This document shows, piece by piece, positions 1 through 8,400 of a stretch of DNA of 17,500 nucleotides. The stretch covers positions 4,534,065-4,551,564 of the forward strand of contig CM022671.1 in assembly GCA_012295275.1 (NCBI GenBank). Reading direction: 5' to 3'. Numbering within the stretch: the first letter of the stretch is position 1; every line of letters starts with the position of its first letter. Source of the DNA: Chrysomallon squamiferum. Its lineage: Eukaryota > Mollusca > Gastropoda > Neomphalida > Peltospiridae. A program made the translations under genes and the position numbers. The notes beneath the pieces were generated by a model, which made no database searches, had not been told where the DNA came from, and saw nothing but the letters and a program-made list of their open reading frames with translations.

Positions 1-216
1 AAAAGAAATAAAGAAATAATTATTTTTATGATTATTGGTCATTATAACGTCTCGTTATATTCACGCCCCTGTGATTACTGTATTCAACAACGTGATAATG
101 GAGATTAGAGTTTTAAAAATACAGTTTTGTTAAAAGTCCTTAGTTTCCTCATCCACCTACATACACATTAGTCTTTCCACATGTTGTTAAACCCACACAT
201 CCCACTTACTTATTTA
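1..216. other. AT-rich unique sequence, no gene seen
   Basis: Mixed-complexity AT-rich DNA leading into the first tetranucleotide field. No open frame, RNA fold or clear regulatory motif was recognised. Confidence 0.7.
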
Positions 217-573
217 ATAATTCATTCATTCATTCATTCATTCATTCATTCATTCATTCAATCACTCACTCACTCACGTACAGACAGGTACATTCATCTT
301 TTTAGCTCACTTATTCATTCACTCACTAATATACTGATTTATCGATTCATCCAGTTGCTAATTCATTCATTCATCCTCTCACCAGAATATCATTCATCCA
401 TTTACTTTACTTTACTCATTCACTCACTAACGTATACTGACTAATCCATTCATTCTTTTATTTACTTGATTATTTATTCGATTACTCACTTGTGTATCCA
501 TTCATTCATTTATTGATTATTTCATTCATCGAGTTATTCATTCATCCATCCATCCATCAGTTCACTCACTCAT
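217..573. repeat. Degenerate (TTCA)n/(CATC)n tetranucleotide field
   Basis: A pure (TTCA)10 core lies at 221-260 and is followed by CACT units. Interrupted TTCA, CATC and CACT units continue for about 300 bp and finish with a (CATC) run near 542-558. An 87-codon frame starting at 181 only translates these repeats (His-Ser-Phe-Ile motifs), so it is not a gene. The graded decay away from one pure core suggests an old microsatellite. Confidence 0.95.
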
Positions 574-608
574 AGCTATAATAATAGTGATAGGACTAAA
601 ATAAATAG

Positions 609-629
609 AAGTAGTAGCAGCAGCAGCAA

Positions 630-661
<32 letters not shown>

Positions 662-720
662 TAAATAGTAAAATCAGTAGAGGTGGTGTAAAATCAGTAG
701 TAGTGGTGTAAGTAGTAGTC
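609..720. repeat. (AGT)n/(AGC)n trinucleotide tract with a 20-bp duplication
   Basis: An imperfect AGT/AGC array covers 609-660. It is followed by a 20-bp unit beginning AAATCAGTAG at 671-690 and repeated at 691-710 with two differences, then further AGT units. Confidence 0.93.
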
Positions 721-729
721 TCAGAAATA

Positions 730-850
730 CTCGTCCATACATCCATTCATTTATCCGTCTGTCAATCACTCCATCCCCTTCAGTCTTAACATCCACCTAT
801 CCGTCCATGCGTGCGTCCTTTCATTCGTTCATTCGTTCATTCGTTCACTC
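730..850. repeat. Degenerate TCCA/TCCG/TTCG tetranucleotides
   Basis: A second tetranucleotide field. Its cleanest part is an alternating TTCATTCG pattern at about 819-848, probably derived from the same TTCA family with C-to-CG variants. Confidence 0.9.
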
Positions 851-873
851 CACTAACAACATTTGAATATAAC

Positions 874-877
<4 letters not shown>

Positions 878-927
<50 letters not shown>
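878..927. repeat. (GA)25 dinucleotide array
   Basis: Uninterrupted GA repeat, purine on the plus strand. Confidence 0.99.
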
Positions 928-929
<2 letters not shown>

Positions 930-1194
930 TTTACTGAAATCCCCAGTTTCCGCTAAATTAAAACACAGTATAACATTGTATTATATTGTTTTTTTAGTTA
1001 TTTAATTTTCTGAATATATTTTACAGTGTAGTACAACAACAATGCCACACTTTGTTACTAAGTGTTACAATGATGTAACAAGTGAAAACGTGATTCAGTT
1101 TTAGTGATGATGTAACATTTAAGTGGTTGGAGAGACCCTTGTATTGTTTTTGTTTTACGTTCAGATATTCAGATGTCTGTGCTTCTATGTATAT

Positions 1195-1196
<2 letters not shown>
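928..1196. other. Unique spacer with a small inverted repeat
   Basis: No credible coding frame. It holds CACTTTGTTAC at 1048-1058 facing GTAACAAGTG at 1075-1084 (complementary apart from one bulged T). The inner pair GTTACA (1064-1069) and TGTAAC (1074-1079) is an alternative stem. Two TGATGTAAC nonamers occur at 1071-1079 and 1108-1116. Confidence 0.7.

Positions 1197-1258
<62 letters not shown>
1197..1258. repeat. (CT)31 dinucleotide array
   Basis: Uninterrupted CT repeat that passes directly into GT-rich DNA (1259-1322). Its translation gives Leu-Ser repeats that are not a protein. Confidence 0.99.
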
Positions 1259-1262
<4 letters not shown>

Positions 1263-1332
1263 GTGTGTGTAAGAGAAAGATTAGTTGTATATATGTGTGT
1301 ATGCATTATACACGTGTGTGCGTTTTAATTTT

Positions 1333-1334
<2 letters not shown>

Positions 1335-1371
<37 letters not shown>

Positions 1372-1422
1372 TTTTTATTGCTGTGTCTATGTATGTACGT
1401 ATCTATTTTATATATATATATA
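1335..1422. repeat. (TA)18 and (TA)7 arrays
   Basis: Pure TA runs at 1335-1370 and 1409-1422, separated by a short ATGT-rich spacer. Confidence 0.97.
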
Positions 1423-1487
1423 TGTTGAAATGGATCAGTGTATGTTTTCATAGTACATGAATATTTCATTTGTACAAATCTGCATAC

Positions 1488-1650
1488 ATGTCTGAGTATG
1501 ACACATTTATGTGAGTGTGCATATTTGAATGTATGTATGTATTTATGTATTTATGCACGGACATATGTGTGTATGTATGTGTGTATGTTTGTACGTACGT
1601 ATGCATGTATACATGAAAGCATGTTTCATTTTATGTACGCATTTATGCAA
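1488..1650. repeat. Degenerate (ATGT)n/(GTAT)n tract
   Basis: Interrupted ATGT units with GTAC and GTGT variants. Frames starting at 1438 and 1529 translate to Met/Tyr/Val/Cys-rich repeats and are not genes. Confidence 0.92.
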
Positions 1651-1700
1651 GTATGCATTCATCCGCCTATTTCAGTTCAAATTAATTAATTTATCATGTC

Positions 1701-1839
1701 AAAAAAAAAAAAAAAAAAAAAAAAAATAAAATAAATAAATAAATAAAAATAAAAGAATGCTCGTACATTTACCTTTGTCAGCAAAATTTTTTAAAAATAA
1801 AAATAAAAAAATTAAACAAATTGAAAATAAAATTAACGT
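1701..1839. repeat. A26 homopolymer and A-rich (AAAT)n tail
   Basis: A26 at 1701-1726 runs into TAAA units and A-rich DNA as far as the next islet. It could be a retroposon tail, but no A-box/B-box or LINE-like body is visible upstream. Confidence 0.95.
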
Positions 1840-2115
1840 ATGGATACAACAGACGTTATATGCCAATTAGAGAACAGTTTTAACCACACAGCTTCAATCA
1901 TTCGCTCTGTTACGTTACCATGGAAACCAGTTCAAACGAAAAGAAAGCTAATGGAACCATTTTTCTCTCTCTCTGTGGCAGAAGTCGAGTGCTTCAGTTC
2001 AATAACGTTGGCTGTTTTCGGCATGCCGATGTTATCGTCGCTAGCCCAGTCAGATTCGAGCCGCAGCGATGATGTAACATCAGTTTTCTCCAAACAATTG
2101 CATTCTGGGATGTAG
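1840..2115 (+). other. Candidate coding islet, 91-codon frame, unrecognised
   Basis: This frame runs from an ATG to a TAG through non-repetitive DNA, which sets it apart from most long frames here. The predicted peptide is mixed-composition (starts MDTTDVICQLENSF, ends in a Ser/Asp-rich tail) and resembles no family I know. The ATG context is weak (C at -3, G at +4). At 1948-1981 there is a branch-point-like CTAAT, a pyrimidine run and GGCAG, a strong 3' splice-site pattern. The same frame stays open downstream to TAG at 2113-2115, so an alternative reading is a terminal exon starting at 1982 with 44 codons. No AATAAA follows before the repeats. The RFX-like site at 1914-1927 argues that part of the islet may be regulatory. 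Coding is possible but unproven. Confidence 0.25.
1914..1927. promoter_or_regulatory. RFX X-box-like site
   Basis: GTTACCATGGAAAC matches the RFX X-box pattern (GTNRCC, spacer, RGYAAC) with one mismatch in the right half. In animals RFX factors control ciliary genes, among others. The match is seen directly; binding and function are inference. Confidence 0.4.
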
Positions 2116-2148
2116 CGTTACAGTCATTTCAGTTAATCAGCTGATATT

Positions 2149-2164
2149 ATATATATATATATAT
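2149..2164. repeat. (AT)8 array
   Basis: Short pure AT run closing the islet at 1840-2140. Confidence 0.95.
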
Positions 2165-2203
2165 TTTTGATTACTGCTTGATATGTATTATTATGCATCG
2201 AGA

Positions 2204-2226
2204 GAAAAAGAGATTGGGAGGGAGGG

Positions 2227-2318
<92 letters not shown>
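2204..2318. repeat. (GA)44 array with purine-rich 5' flank
   Basis: Pure GA at 2231-2318, preceded by a GGGA-containing purine flank that probably marks decay of the array edge. The minus-strand Leu-Ser frames across it are repeat translations. Confidence 0.98.
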
Positions 2319-2321
<3 letters not shown>

Positions 2322-2420
2322 AATAACCAGATAAATATACAGACATAGACAGAGATAGACGGAGAAATAATTGTATCAGTTGTAAATTTATCACAGACCT
2401 TTTGAAATAAGTAAGTATGT

Positions 2421-2498
2421 AAACAAACAAACAAACAAACAAACACAATAAACAAATAAACAAACAAACAAATAAACAACAAAATAAATAAATAACAG
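2421..2498. repeat. (AAAC)6 and mixed AAAC/AAAT tract
   Basis: Pure AAAC at 2421-2444, continuing as interrupted AAAC and AAAT units. Confidence 0.96.
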
Positions 2499-2525
2499 AA
2501 GAAAAAATGCAACAAGAAAAACACA

Positions 2526-2546
2526 TTTTTTTTTTTTTTTTTTTTT
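2526..2546. repeat. T21 homopolymer
   Basis: Uninterrupted T run. Confidence 0.99.
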
Positions 2547-2834
2547 CGCTATTTCCTGTGGTTTTGTTCACCTGATATGAAATTTCTGAGTCATCAGAAG
2601 GAAGTGAATTATTATCAATAACATTTGATCCGCTGATACAAAATTAAACTCGAGATCTTTGCTTTTTCTTTAGAATAGCTTTTTTTCTTCTACTAGTCAT
2701 AAATTTCACAATGAAAGAGTGCTGAGCTGAGTATTTTTCTATTCGTATTCTGAACATAAAACACTTTTTAACCGCTGTCACTGTGCAAATCAGAAACAGA
2801 TTTAAGTGGAGTCCGCATCTCCTTAAAAGTCCCT
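2547..2834. other. Unique spacer, no gene seen
   Basis: Ordinary-complexity AT-rich DNA. A minus-strand 95-codon frame enters it only as an extension of the neighbouring trinucleotide repeats. Confidence 0.6.
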
Positions 2835-3080
2835 GTTGTTGTCTTATTGTTGTTGTTGTTATTATTATTATTATTATTGTTGTTGTTGTTTTTGTTGTTG
2901 CTATTGTTGTTATTATTAGAGTCGTTATCACTACATCATTGTTGTTATTATTATTGTTGTTGTTGTTGTTTGTTATATTGTTGTTTTTGTTACAATTATT
3001 ATTATTATTACGATGTTCTTCTTCTTCTTCTTTTTCTTCTTCTTCTTCTTCTTCTTCTTCTTCTTCTTCTTCTTCTTCTT
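2835..3080. repeat. Compound TTG/ATT/CTT trinucleotide field
   Basis: Alternating TTG and ATT blocks (2835-3010) are followed by a nearly pure CTT array at 3016-3080, a pyrimidine strand of 65 bases. The poly-Leu, poly-Ile and poly-Ser frames across it are not genes. Confidence 0.97.
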
Positions 3081-3233
3081 TGTTATTATCTACTAGAATG
3101 AAGATAGTCTACATTTTTCTCGAATAGAACCGACCTGCTTGTTGGTGTTTTTCAGGCAGTTTGTATTACCTACGTGAAATGTTTCTTGTATTTAAAAAAC
3201 CAAAGCCTGTGGAGTATATATCTGCACATGTAC

Positions 3234-3599
<366 letters not shown>

Positions 3600-3860
3600 G
3601 CCAGAACGGACAAAATGCCAGCTGTCTCACTGAAGGGGAACGATCGCGCTTCCATCAGATCACGTTGATTGCTTTACAACCGATCTGCATCTTGGCTCTA
3701 ACGAAACGAGATTTACAAAATGTCACAGTCGTAAATTGTAGACGTACGACGGAGAGACAAGTCGTAGCTCTCCGCAGATCACGCGAAATTAACTAACTAA
3801 TATGCAGTAAAAAAAAAAAATTACGACCGCTAACAACACAATTCGACCGTCCTGGCGTTC
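3600..3860. other. CpG-richer unique islet with competing hairpins
   Basis: Between two repeat fields this stretch is CpG-richer and non-repetitive, and no long frame covers it. It contains two mutually exclusive stems: TACGAC 3745-3750 with GTCGTA 3761-3766, and CGGAGAG 3750-3756 with CTCTCCG 3768-3774. A12 lies at 3809-3820. No tRNA cloverleaf can be drawn. It may be regulatory or a decayed mobile element. Confidence 0.5.
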
Positions 3861-4110
3861 GTAATAAAACAGGTATTGAGGCAAAAGATATTTGTTTGAA
3901 TCCGGTTCCAGAGGTCGTTAAATTGTTTAACGTTAATCACTGTTAGGTTTGTTTTATTTTAGGTTTTTAAAATGAGGATGGCGTGTTGTTTGTGAGACTT
4001 CAGAATGCGGTGGCATGTCAAATGAAAATGAGATTTTTTATTTTTATTATCGTTTTTATTGGTTATTGTGGCATATATTTTATGAAAGGTTATGAAGACT
4101 GATTTAAAAA
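3861..4110. other. Unique AT-rich spacer
   Basis: No open frame or motif of note. It leads into the CAT trinucleotide field. Confidence 0.6.
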
Positions 4111-4116
4111 GAAAAA

Positions 4117-4476
4117 TTGTTATCGTTGTTATTATCAGTAATTGTAATCATTATCATCATCAGAATCATTGTAATCATTACAGTCGTCGTCATAATCATC
4201 AATATTGTTATCGTTGTTGTCATCTCATCATCATATTTCGTATTACTGGTCATCTTTACTACCACCATCCCTATCACCATCGTCGTCATCATCATCATAA
4301 TCATAATCATCATCATCATCATCCTAATTGTGTTACTCTTTAAAAGGCTTCATGGCTTCATGACCTTGCAAACCAGAAACATCAAAAATCACCATTATTG
4401 GTAATTAGCATCATAACCATCATCATTATTCGTCGTCATCATCATCATCATTACCCTCATCATCATCATCACGACA
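4117..4476. repeat. Degenerate (CAT)n/(ATC)n trinucleotide field
   Basis: Interrupted CAT/ATC/GTT units at 4117-4325 and again at 4401-4471, with about 75 bp of unique DNA between. His-, Ile- and Met-rich frames on both strands are repeat translations. Confidence 0.93.
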
Positions 4477-4865
4477 CCAAAAAGAAAAATCTATTTCCAC
4501 ACGCCAGAACAATACTCCAGAAATCGTATCCTTGGCAAAGTCAGAATACAATGGTAGCCAAAATTAACGATGACGTTATTAAGCAAGTATAAAAAGATAA
4601 TAATAATGAGCACTAATCTAAAATTATCTGTTGATATACTCCGACCTTTCATATCTGTTTACCATGCATGCAAAAGCTACAGAAATCCAGGTAATTATTA
4701 AACGAAAATAAATGTATGCATTGTTTCTTGAATGTCAATGTAATTAGAAGGTAAGTAAATTCACATATATATAAAAAAAAAAACAATTGATTTTCATCAA
4801 AGCTAAAGGTGTGTGTGAATGTATTCATTAGTGATATGGTAAGTAACCACAATCAGAATGCATTA
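4477..4865. other. Unique AT-rich spacer, no gene seen
   Basis: The only frames are short tails of the CAT repeat frame (stop near 4590) and a minus-strand 67-codon frame of low-information, Phe/Leu-rich composition. Neither is convincing. Confidence 0.55.
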
Positions 4866-4883
4866 GTGTGTGTGTGGGTGTGT

Positions 4884-4916
<33 letters not shown>

Positions 4917-5060
4917 TATTTGTTCTGTATGTATGTTTGTCTGTGCGTCTGTATGTTTCAATTTGAACGTGTGTGTACGTTTGCGTGAGCGTATGCGTTT
5001 CTGTTTCTGTTTTTGAGTGGTTTGTATGTGTATGTGTTCATGTTTGTGTGTTTGTGTTAA
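4866..5060. repeat. (TG)n array and TG/TATG-rich decay zone
   Basis: The interrupted GT core is at 4866-4917 (pure TG 4891-4917). About 140 bp of TGT-, TATG- and TTTG-rich sequence follow. Confidence 0.95.
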
Positions 5061-5070
5061 ATATGATTTA

Positions 5071-5101
5071 GTAATAATAATAATAATATAAAAAAAAAAA
5101 T
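5071..5101. repeat. (TAA)5 and A-run
   Basis: Short TAA array followed by about A12. Confidence 0.9.
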
Positions 5102-5221
5102 AGATAAAAAAATACAGGAACAAAATTCAGGCAACATAAAAAATGTTCATGACTAATAAATAAAATAAATGATTTGCAGTGATGAATGTTGAATAATATG
5201 TTAATTTAATTCTGACAACCA

Positions 5222-5352
5222 TAGTAGTAGTAGTAGCAGTAATAGTAGTAATGACTGTAGTAATGGTAGCAGAGCAGTAGTAGTAGTAGCAGCAGTAGTA
5301 GTAGTAGTGACAGTAGTAAAGGTAGCAGAGCAGTAGTAGTAGTAGTAGCAGA
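5222..5352. repeat. AGT/AGC field containing a 56-bp tandem duplication
   Basis: Units starting at 5253 and 5309 share the order GACNGTAGTAA, GGTAGCAGAGCAG and an AGT run, giving a 56-bp higher-order period inside a trinucleotide tract. Confidence 0.9.
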
Positions 5353-5450
5353 ATCAGCGTCGCCAACATAACAACAACACCAACAACAATAAGAAGAAGA
5401 ATGATGATGATGATGATTATTATGATGATGATAATGATAATATTAATAAT
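5353..5450. repeat. ACA, GAA, GAT and AAT trinucleotide patchwork
   Basis: Short successive blocks of different trinucleotides end in AAT units immediately before the inverted dispersed-repeat copy. Confidence 0.9.
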
Positions 5451-5520
5451 AATGAAAGGTCAACAAACCAATAAGAAGAAAATAAAAAAAAAAAAAAAAA
5501 CAAAAACAAACAACTAAATA
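5451..5520 (+). repeat. Dispersed repeat, left inverted copy
   Basis: Starts AATGAAAGGTCAACAAACCA, then ATAAGAAGAA, an A17 run (5484-5500) and CAAAAACAAACAACTAAAT (5501-5519). The reverse complement of 7501-7606 has the same blocks in the same order, with an ATA insertion and an added (AAT)13. The two copies face each other across about 2.15 kb, like terminal inverted repeats, although no target-site duplication is evident. Confidence 0.8.
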
Positions 5521-5529
5521 ATAATAATA

Positions 5530-5580
<51 letters not shown>
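5517..5580. repeat. (AAT)n array
   Basis: Nearly pure AAT, uninterrupted at 5531-5580, directly inside the left inverted repeat copy. Confidence 0.97.
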
Positions 5581-5937
5581 TTCTTTAAAGACACTCAACA
5601 AATACCAGTATTATTAATTATTTGTAATAAATAAATGAATAGATATTTTAATTAGCAGTTGTTCAAATGAGTTTATATTTATTAATATATTAGATATCTG
5701 TTGATGGTATGAGAAAATAAACTGGCTACCTGTGTAACATGAACCACTTTTATCAGTTAACACAAACACAACAGACAGATGATAACACAAACCACGATCT
5801 TCAATAAGCCAAAACTGGTGGAACGGGAAATAAACCCCAGGAAAGTCTAGTGTAATCGAGAAAATGAAATAAAGACATCTGTGTATTCTTTCAATCATCT
5901 GTTGCGTAGCTGGGTTAAAAAAAAAATAATAAAAAAT
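5581..5937. other. Unique sequence with a stop-poor minus frame
   Basis: A minus-strand frame runs from about 5967 to 5614 without a stop, but it lacks an ATG at its head (TTG) and begins in A/T-rich repeat. The peptide is aromatic-rich with no recognisable domain. It lies inside the span bounded by the inverted repeats and shows no transposase motif. The 22 bp at 5814-5835 match 10659-10680 at 20 positions. Confidence 0.3.
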
Positions 5938-5985
5938 AATAATAAAATAAAATAATACATATATCAATAAAATAAAAATATATAT

Positions 5986-6041
<56 letters not shown>

Positions 6042-6063
6042 AAAAAAAATAATAAAAAAAAAA
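5938..6063. repeat. A45 homopolymer in A/T-rich flank
   Basis: A45 at 5991-6035 with AAAT- and TA-rich DNA before it and A9/A7 runs after it. Confidence 0.98.
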
Positions 6064-6130
6064 ATGTTAATACGAGGATAATAAAAGCAATTTCATCAAA
6101 ATTATATTCCATGCTGACAGTTGTGTTAAA

Positions 6131-6150
6131 TTTTTTTTTTTTTTTTTTTT
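6131..6150. repeat. T20 homopolymer
   Basis: Uninterrupted T run at the left edge of the islet at 6151-6401. Confidence 0.99.
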
Positions 6151-6401
6151 CTCAGCAGAACGAAACCCTGTCTTTCTCCATATCGATTAGTAACAGAGAA
6201 TTCTGCTCCAGAATTCTGTACGAGAATTCTCTACGCCATCACAAAAACTGATTTGCTGATCCGACACTACTACGACAACAGTGTCGAAAGCTTTGAGTGG
6301 AAAAACTGCAAACATCGAGTATTTGCGGTTCCAATGTGTACTTGGCTTCAGAAGCAGTTCTACGATTATTCTTCAAGTATACTTACCGAGATACGAATAG
6401 G
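6151..6401. other. Unique islet between T20 and T22
   Basis: A 251-bp non-repetitive block bracketed by T runs, so on the minus strand it looks like a segment followed by an A20 tail. It has three AGAATTCT palindromes 13 bp apart (6197-6230) and a 7-bp hairpin CGACACT (6262-6268) with AGTGTCG (6280-6286). A plus frame crosses 6253-6462 without an ATG at its head, and its peptide is not recognised. No pol III boxes or target-site duplication were found, so retroposon origin is only a possibility. Confidence 0.45.
6197..6230. repeat. Triple AGAATTCT palindrome, 13-bp period
   Basis: AGAATTCT occurs at 6197-6204, 6210-6217 and 6223-6230. The spacers are GCTCC and GTACG, with CTACG after the third copy. 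Confidence 0.95.
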
Positions 6402-6423
6402 TTTTTTTTTTTTTTTTTTTTTT
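6402..6423. repeat. T22 homopolymer
   Basis: Uninterrupted T run on the right edge of the islet. Confidence 0.99.
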
Positions 6424-6689
6424 GTGAGTAAATTTTATTTATTTAAAAGTGAATGTTTTTAATATTTTTCTTGTTTTCGTTTGACTGATGATGTGTTACG
6501 ATTTTGTCACGAAGTTGAAATATATGTTCTGTCTTTTCATACGTTTATTTAATTTATGTCGTGTTAATGTTAATAAATATAATAAATATCGTTTTATACT
6601 TGTAAATAATTATTTAATTTTGAACTATTTTTAAAATTATAAATTTAATGTATATCTGTCATGGAACTAGAAGCCTGTTTAAAGATTTG
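6424..6689. other. AT-rich spacer, no gene seen
   Basis: Very AT-rich DNA with many stops on both strands. Confidence 0.7.
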
Positions 6690-6770
6690 ATATATATAAA
6701 ATATTTGGTATATATATATTTGGTATATATATATTTGGTATATATATATATAATATATATAAAAACACAC
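6690..6770. repeat. 15-bp TTGG(TA)n minisatellite
   Basis: The unit TTGGTATATATATAT starts at 6705, 6720 and 6735 (exact 15-bp spacing) and dissolves into TA-rich DNA. Confidence 0.95.
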
Positions 6771-7179
6771 ACATATCAATAATTGTTATATTTAAAAACA
6801 TTTTCATTATATTTGTTTCACAGTTGAAAAATAAAGCTGAACGAGTTGTATAAATTCAAAATTGTCTTCTCACAAAACAGCTTTCTGAAGCTATTCAACT
6901 GAGACAAACTCGAAATTACACAACTTAATTCTTTTTTTCTGGTAGAAGTACTTTTAAAATTGTATTTTTTAACAGTTCAAAATCTGCCATCTAGATAAGG
7001 CATTTTTAAAGTCTACAACAACTATAATGTTGTTTTTGAAGAAGAAGAAAAGAAAAGAAAAGAAATAAAAAAGCTGTTTTCAAACTGTCTTCAAGCTATG
7101 CAGTTAAAAATTTGTCTGGCACAACCAGAATTAATATTCTCTTGAAGCTGGCCAATTCTCAGATTTTCCTGAAGAGGAA
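6771..7179. other. Unique spacer with a GAA/AAAAG purine patch
   Basis: No gene recognised. GAA and AAAAG units form a purine stretch at 7038-7070. Confidence 0.65.
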
Positions 7180-7327
7180 GCCAAATAAAAATGTCGATTC
7201 AGCAGAGAGAGAGAGCGAGATTTGAGCCGCCCTACTTTATCAACTGAAGACTAAGAGACGCCGGAAGCAAGAAGTGTTCAAAGCGAGGCTAAAAGCGAGG
7301 TCAATACCCGTCTTTCCCGCTGTAAGT
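7180..7327 (+). other. CpG-richer islet ending in a splice-donor-like GTAAGT
   Basis: GC and CpG content rise clearly over the neighbours (GAGCCGCC, GACGCCGG). A doubled AAAGCGAGG lies near 7280-7300. GTAAGT at 7322-7327 would suit a 5' splice site. A non-coding first exon or promoter is a reasonable guess. No ATG-led frame of useful length was seen. Confidence 0.3.
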
Positions 7328-7500
7328 TTAATTTAGTTCACGCGCCGAATTCACGTTTGATCATTCTGTTAAAAAATTAAATATTGTCTTCCAAAGCTGA
7401 TAAAAAAAAAGGTTTTGTGCAGTCATCTTGAATGCAGTGAAGATATTTCAAAAGACGTTTCCTTTCAACTTTAATTTCTTTTATAATTATATTTTCTTAA

Positions 7501-7523
7501 ATTTAGTTGTTGTTTTTTCTTTA

Positions 7524-7562
<39 letters not shown>

Positions 7563-7606
7563 TCTTTTTTTTTTTCTTCTTATTATTGGTTTGTTGACCT
7601 TTCATT
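7501..7606 (-). repeat. Dispersed repeat, right inverted copy, with (ATT)13
   Basis: The reverse complement of 7576-7606 matches the start of the copy at 5451 except for a 3-nt insertion. The outer part (7501-7519) matches the left copy's CAACTAAAT segment. A pure (ATT)13 at 7524-7562 sits between the two conserved blocks. Confidence 0.8.
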
Positions 7607-7659
7607 GTTTTGTTCATTCAGTTTCTTGTTAAGTTTTTTCTTCTTCGTATATATCTTCT

Positions 7660-7724
7660 GTGAGTGTGTATGTATGTTGTATATATGTCATATATGTAAG
7701 TGTATGTATATGTATCTGTATGTA

Positions 7725-7778
<54 letters not shown>

Positions 7779-7860
7779 TGGCATAAGCACGTAATATATA
7801 TATATATATATATAATCACCGACATATGTTTACACAAATATCTATATATCTATATATATC
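7660..7860. repeat. TATG-rich tract, (TG)18 and (TA)10
   Basis: Degenerate TATG/GTGT units lead to pure TG at 7739-7774, and pure TA follows at 7795-7814. CTATATAT units then run to about 7860. The 167-codon plus frame beginning near 7428 is mostly a translation of these arrays. Confidence 0.96.
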
Positions 7861-7888
7861 TCAGGATTGTGAGTTATTTTTTTTTTCC

Positions 7889-7896
7889 TGACGTCA
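7889..7896. promoter_or_regulatory. Perfect CRE palindrome TGACGTCA
   Basis: TGACGTCA is the full CREB/ATF site. It lies just after a T10 run and about 210 bp before the X-box-like and KLF-like sites near 8104-8158. Occupancy cannot be judged from sequence. Confidence 0.4.
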
Positions 7897-8061
7897 GAAA
7901 CTTGAAGATAAATCTACCTCCATCTTGCTGAAATGATCTGTTTTATGCTTAAGCGATTTTCCAATTCGTTCGTTTTGTTTGTTCAACTCTGCCCAGCCGT
8001 TCATAAAAAGCGAATAAACACAATCAATAGGACCATATGCCATTTGGAAAAGAAAAACAAG
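7897..8061. other. Unique spacer
   Basis: Non-repetitive DNA between the CRE and the A-runs. An 81-codon plus frame (7933-8178, starting ATG) crosses it but includes the A-runs as a Lys-rich block and has no recognisable domain. Confidence 0.4.
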
Positions 8062-8096
8062 AAAAAAAAAAAAAAAAGAAGAAAAAAAAAAAAAAA
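8062..8096. repeat. A16 and A15 runs
   Basis: Two A runs separated by GAAG. Confidence 0.97.
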
Positions 8097-8232
8097 GCAC
8101 TGTGTTGCTATGGAAACGGATAGAGCGTCAGAGACCTATCACCTGGACACCCACGCCCTCCCACTCGCTGTAGAATGAAGTACACAGTTTGAGTGCACCG
8201 CGCCAAGATGTCGGAAATCTAGGTCAGTGTTA
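8097..8232. promoter_or_regulatory. Promoter-like islet: X-box, KLF and YY1/ETS-like sites
   Basis: Within 136 bp of CpG-richer DNA lie GTTGCTATGGAAAC at 8104-8117 (RFX X-box-like, two mismatches), CCACGCCC at 8151-8158 (KLF/SP site on the minus strand), and CCAAGATGTCGG at 8203-8214 (one base from the YY1 core CAAGATGGCGG, overlapping an ETS-like CGGAAAT). An ATG inside the YY1-like site reaches a stop after four codons. The cluster is what a TATA-less metazoan promoter often looks like. Direction and activity are unknown. Confidence 0.35.
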
Positions 8233-8400
8233 CGTAGACAGTCAGACAGAGACACTGAGAGAGACAGACAGAAAGATACATTCATTTTATACTTGTGTTT
8301 TTTATCTCTTTTTTTTTTTGTTGTGATTATGTTTCTACGTTCGTATTTTTAGTATTTGAATATTCTTTCTGTGCGTCTGATTAGACTCTGCTCATTTTGA
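8233..8400. other. GACA-rich patch and T-rich spacer
   Basis: Short GACA/GAGA units occur at about 8235-8276. A T11 run lies at 8309-8319. No gene seen. Confidence 0.75.

Noticed and set aside
181-444. Long plus frame rich in His, Ser, Phe and Ile
   Set aside because: It is a direct translation of the TTCA/CACT tetranucleotide field; the peptide period follows the repeat.
1127-1689. Plus and minus frames with Ser-Leu, Tyr-Ile and Met/Tyr/Val/Cys repeats
   Set aside because: They come from (CT)31, (TA)18 and ATGT tracts, with no non-repetitive core.
2045-2062. tRNA B-box-like sequence on the minus strand (GGCTCGAATCTG)
   Set aside because: No T-stem pairing, no A-box at the right distance and no cloverleaf can be drawn.
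2098-2114. ZNF143/THAP11-type site (GCATTCTGGGATGTAG)
   Set aside because: It lacks two bases of the spacer between the two halves of the known motif.
6197-6230. Heat-shock element
   Set aside because: Heat-shock elements need GAA and TTC units with two-base spacing; here GAATTC has none and the repeat period is 13 bp.
6131-6423. SINE between T20 and T22
   Set aside because: No pol III promoter boxes and no target-site duplication could be found, so it is kept only as an unassigned islet.
7428-7931. 167-codon plus frame with membrane-like composition
   Set aside because: The apparent hydrophobic segments are (ATT)13, T-rich, (TG)18 and (TA)10 repeats; no conserved motif is present.
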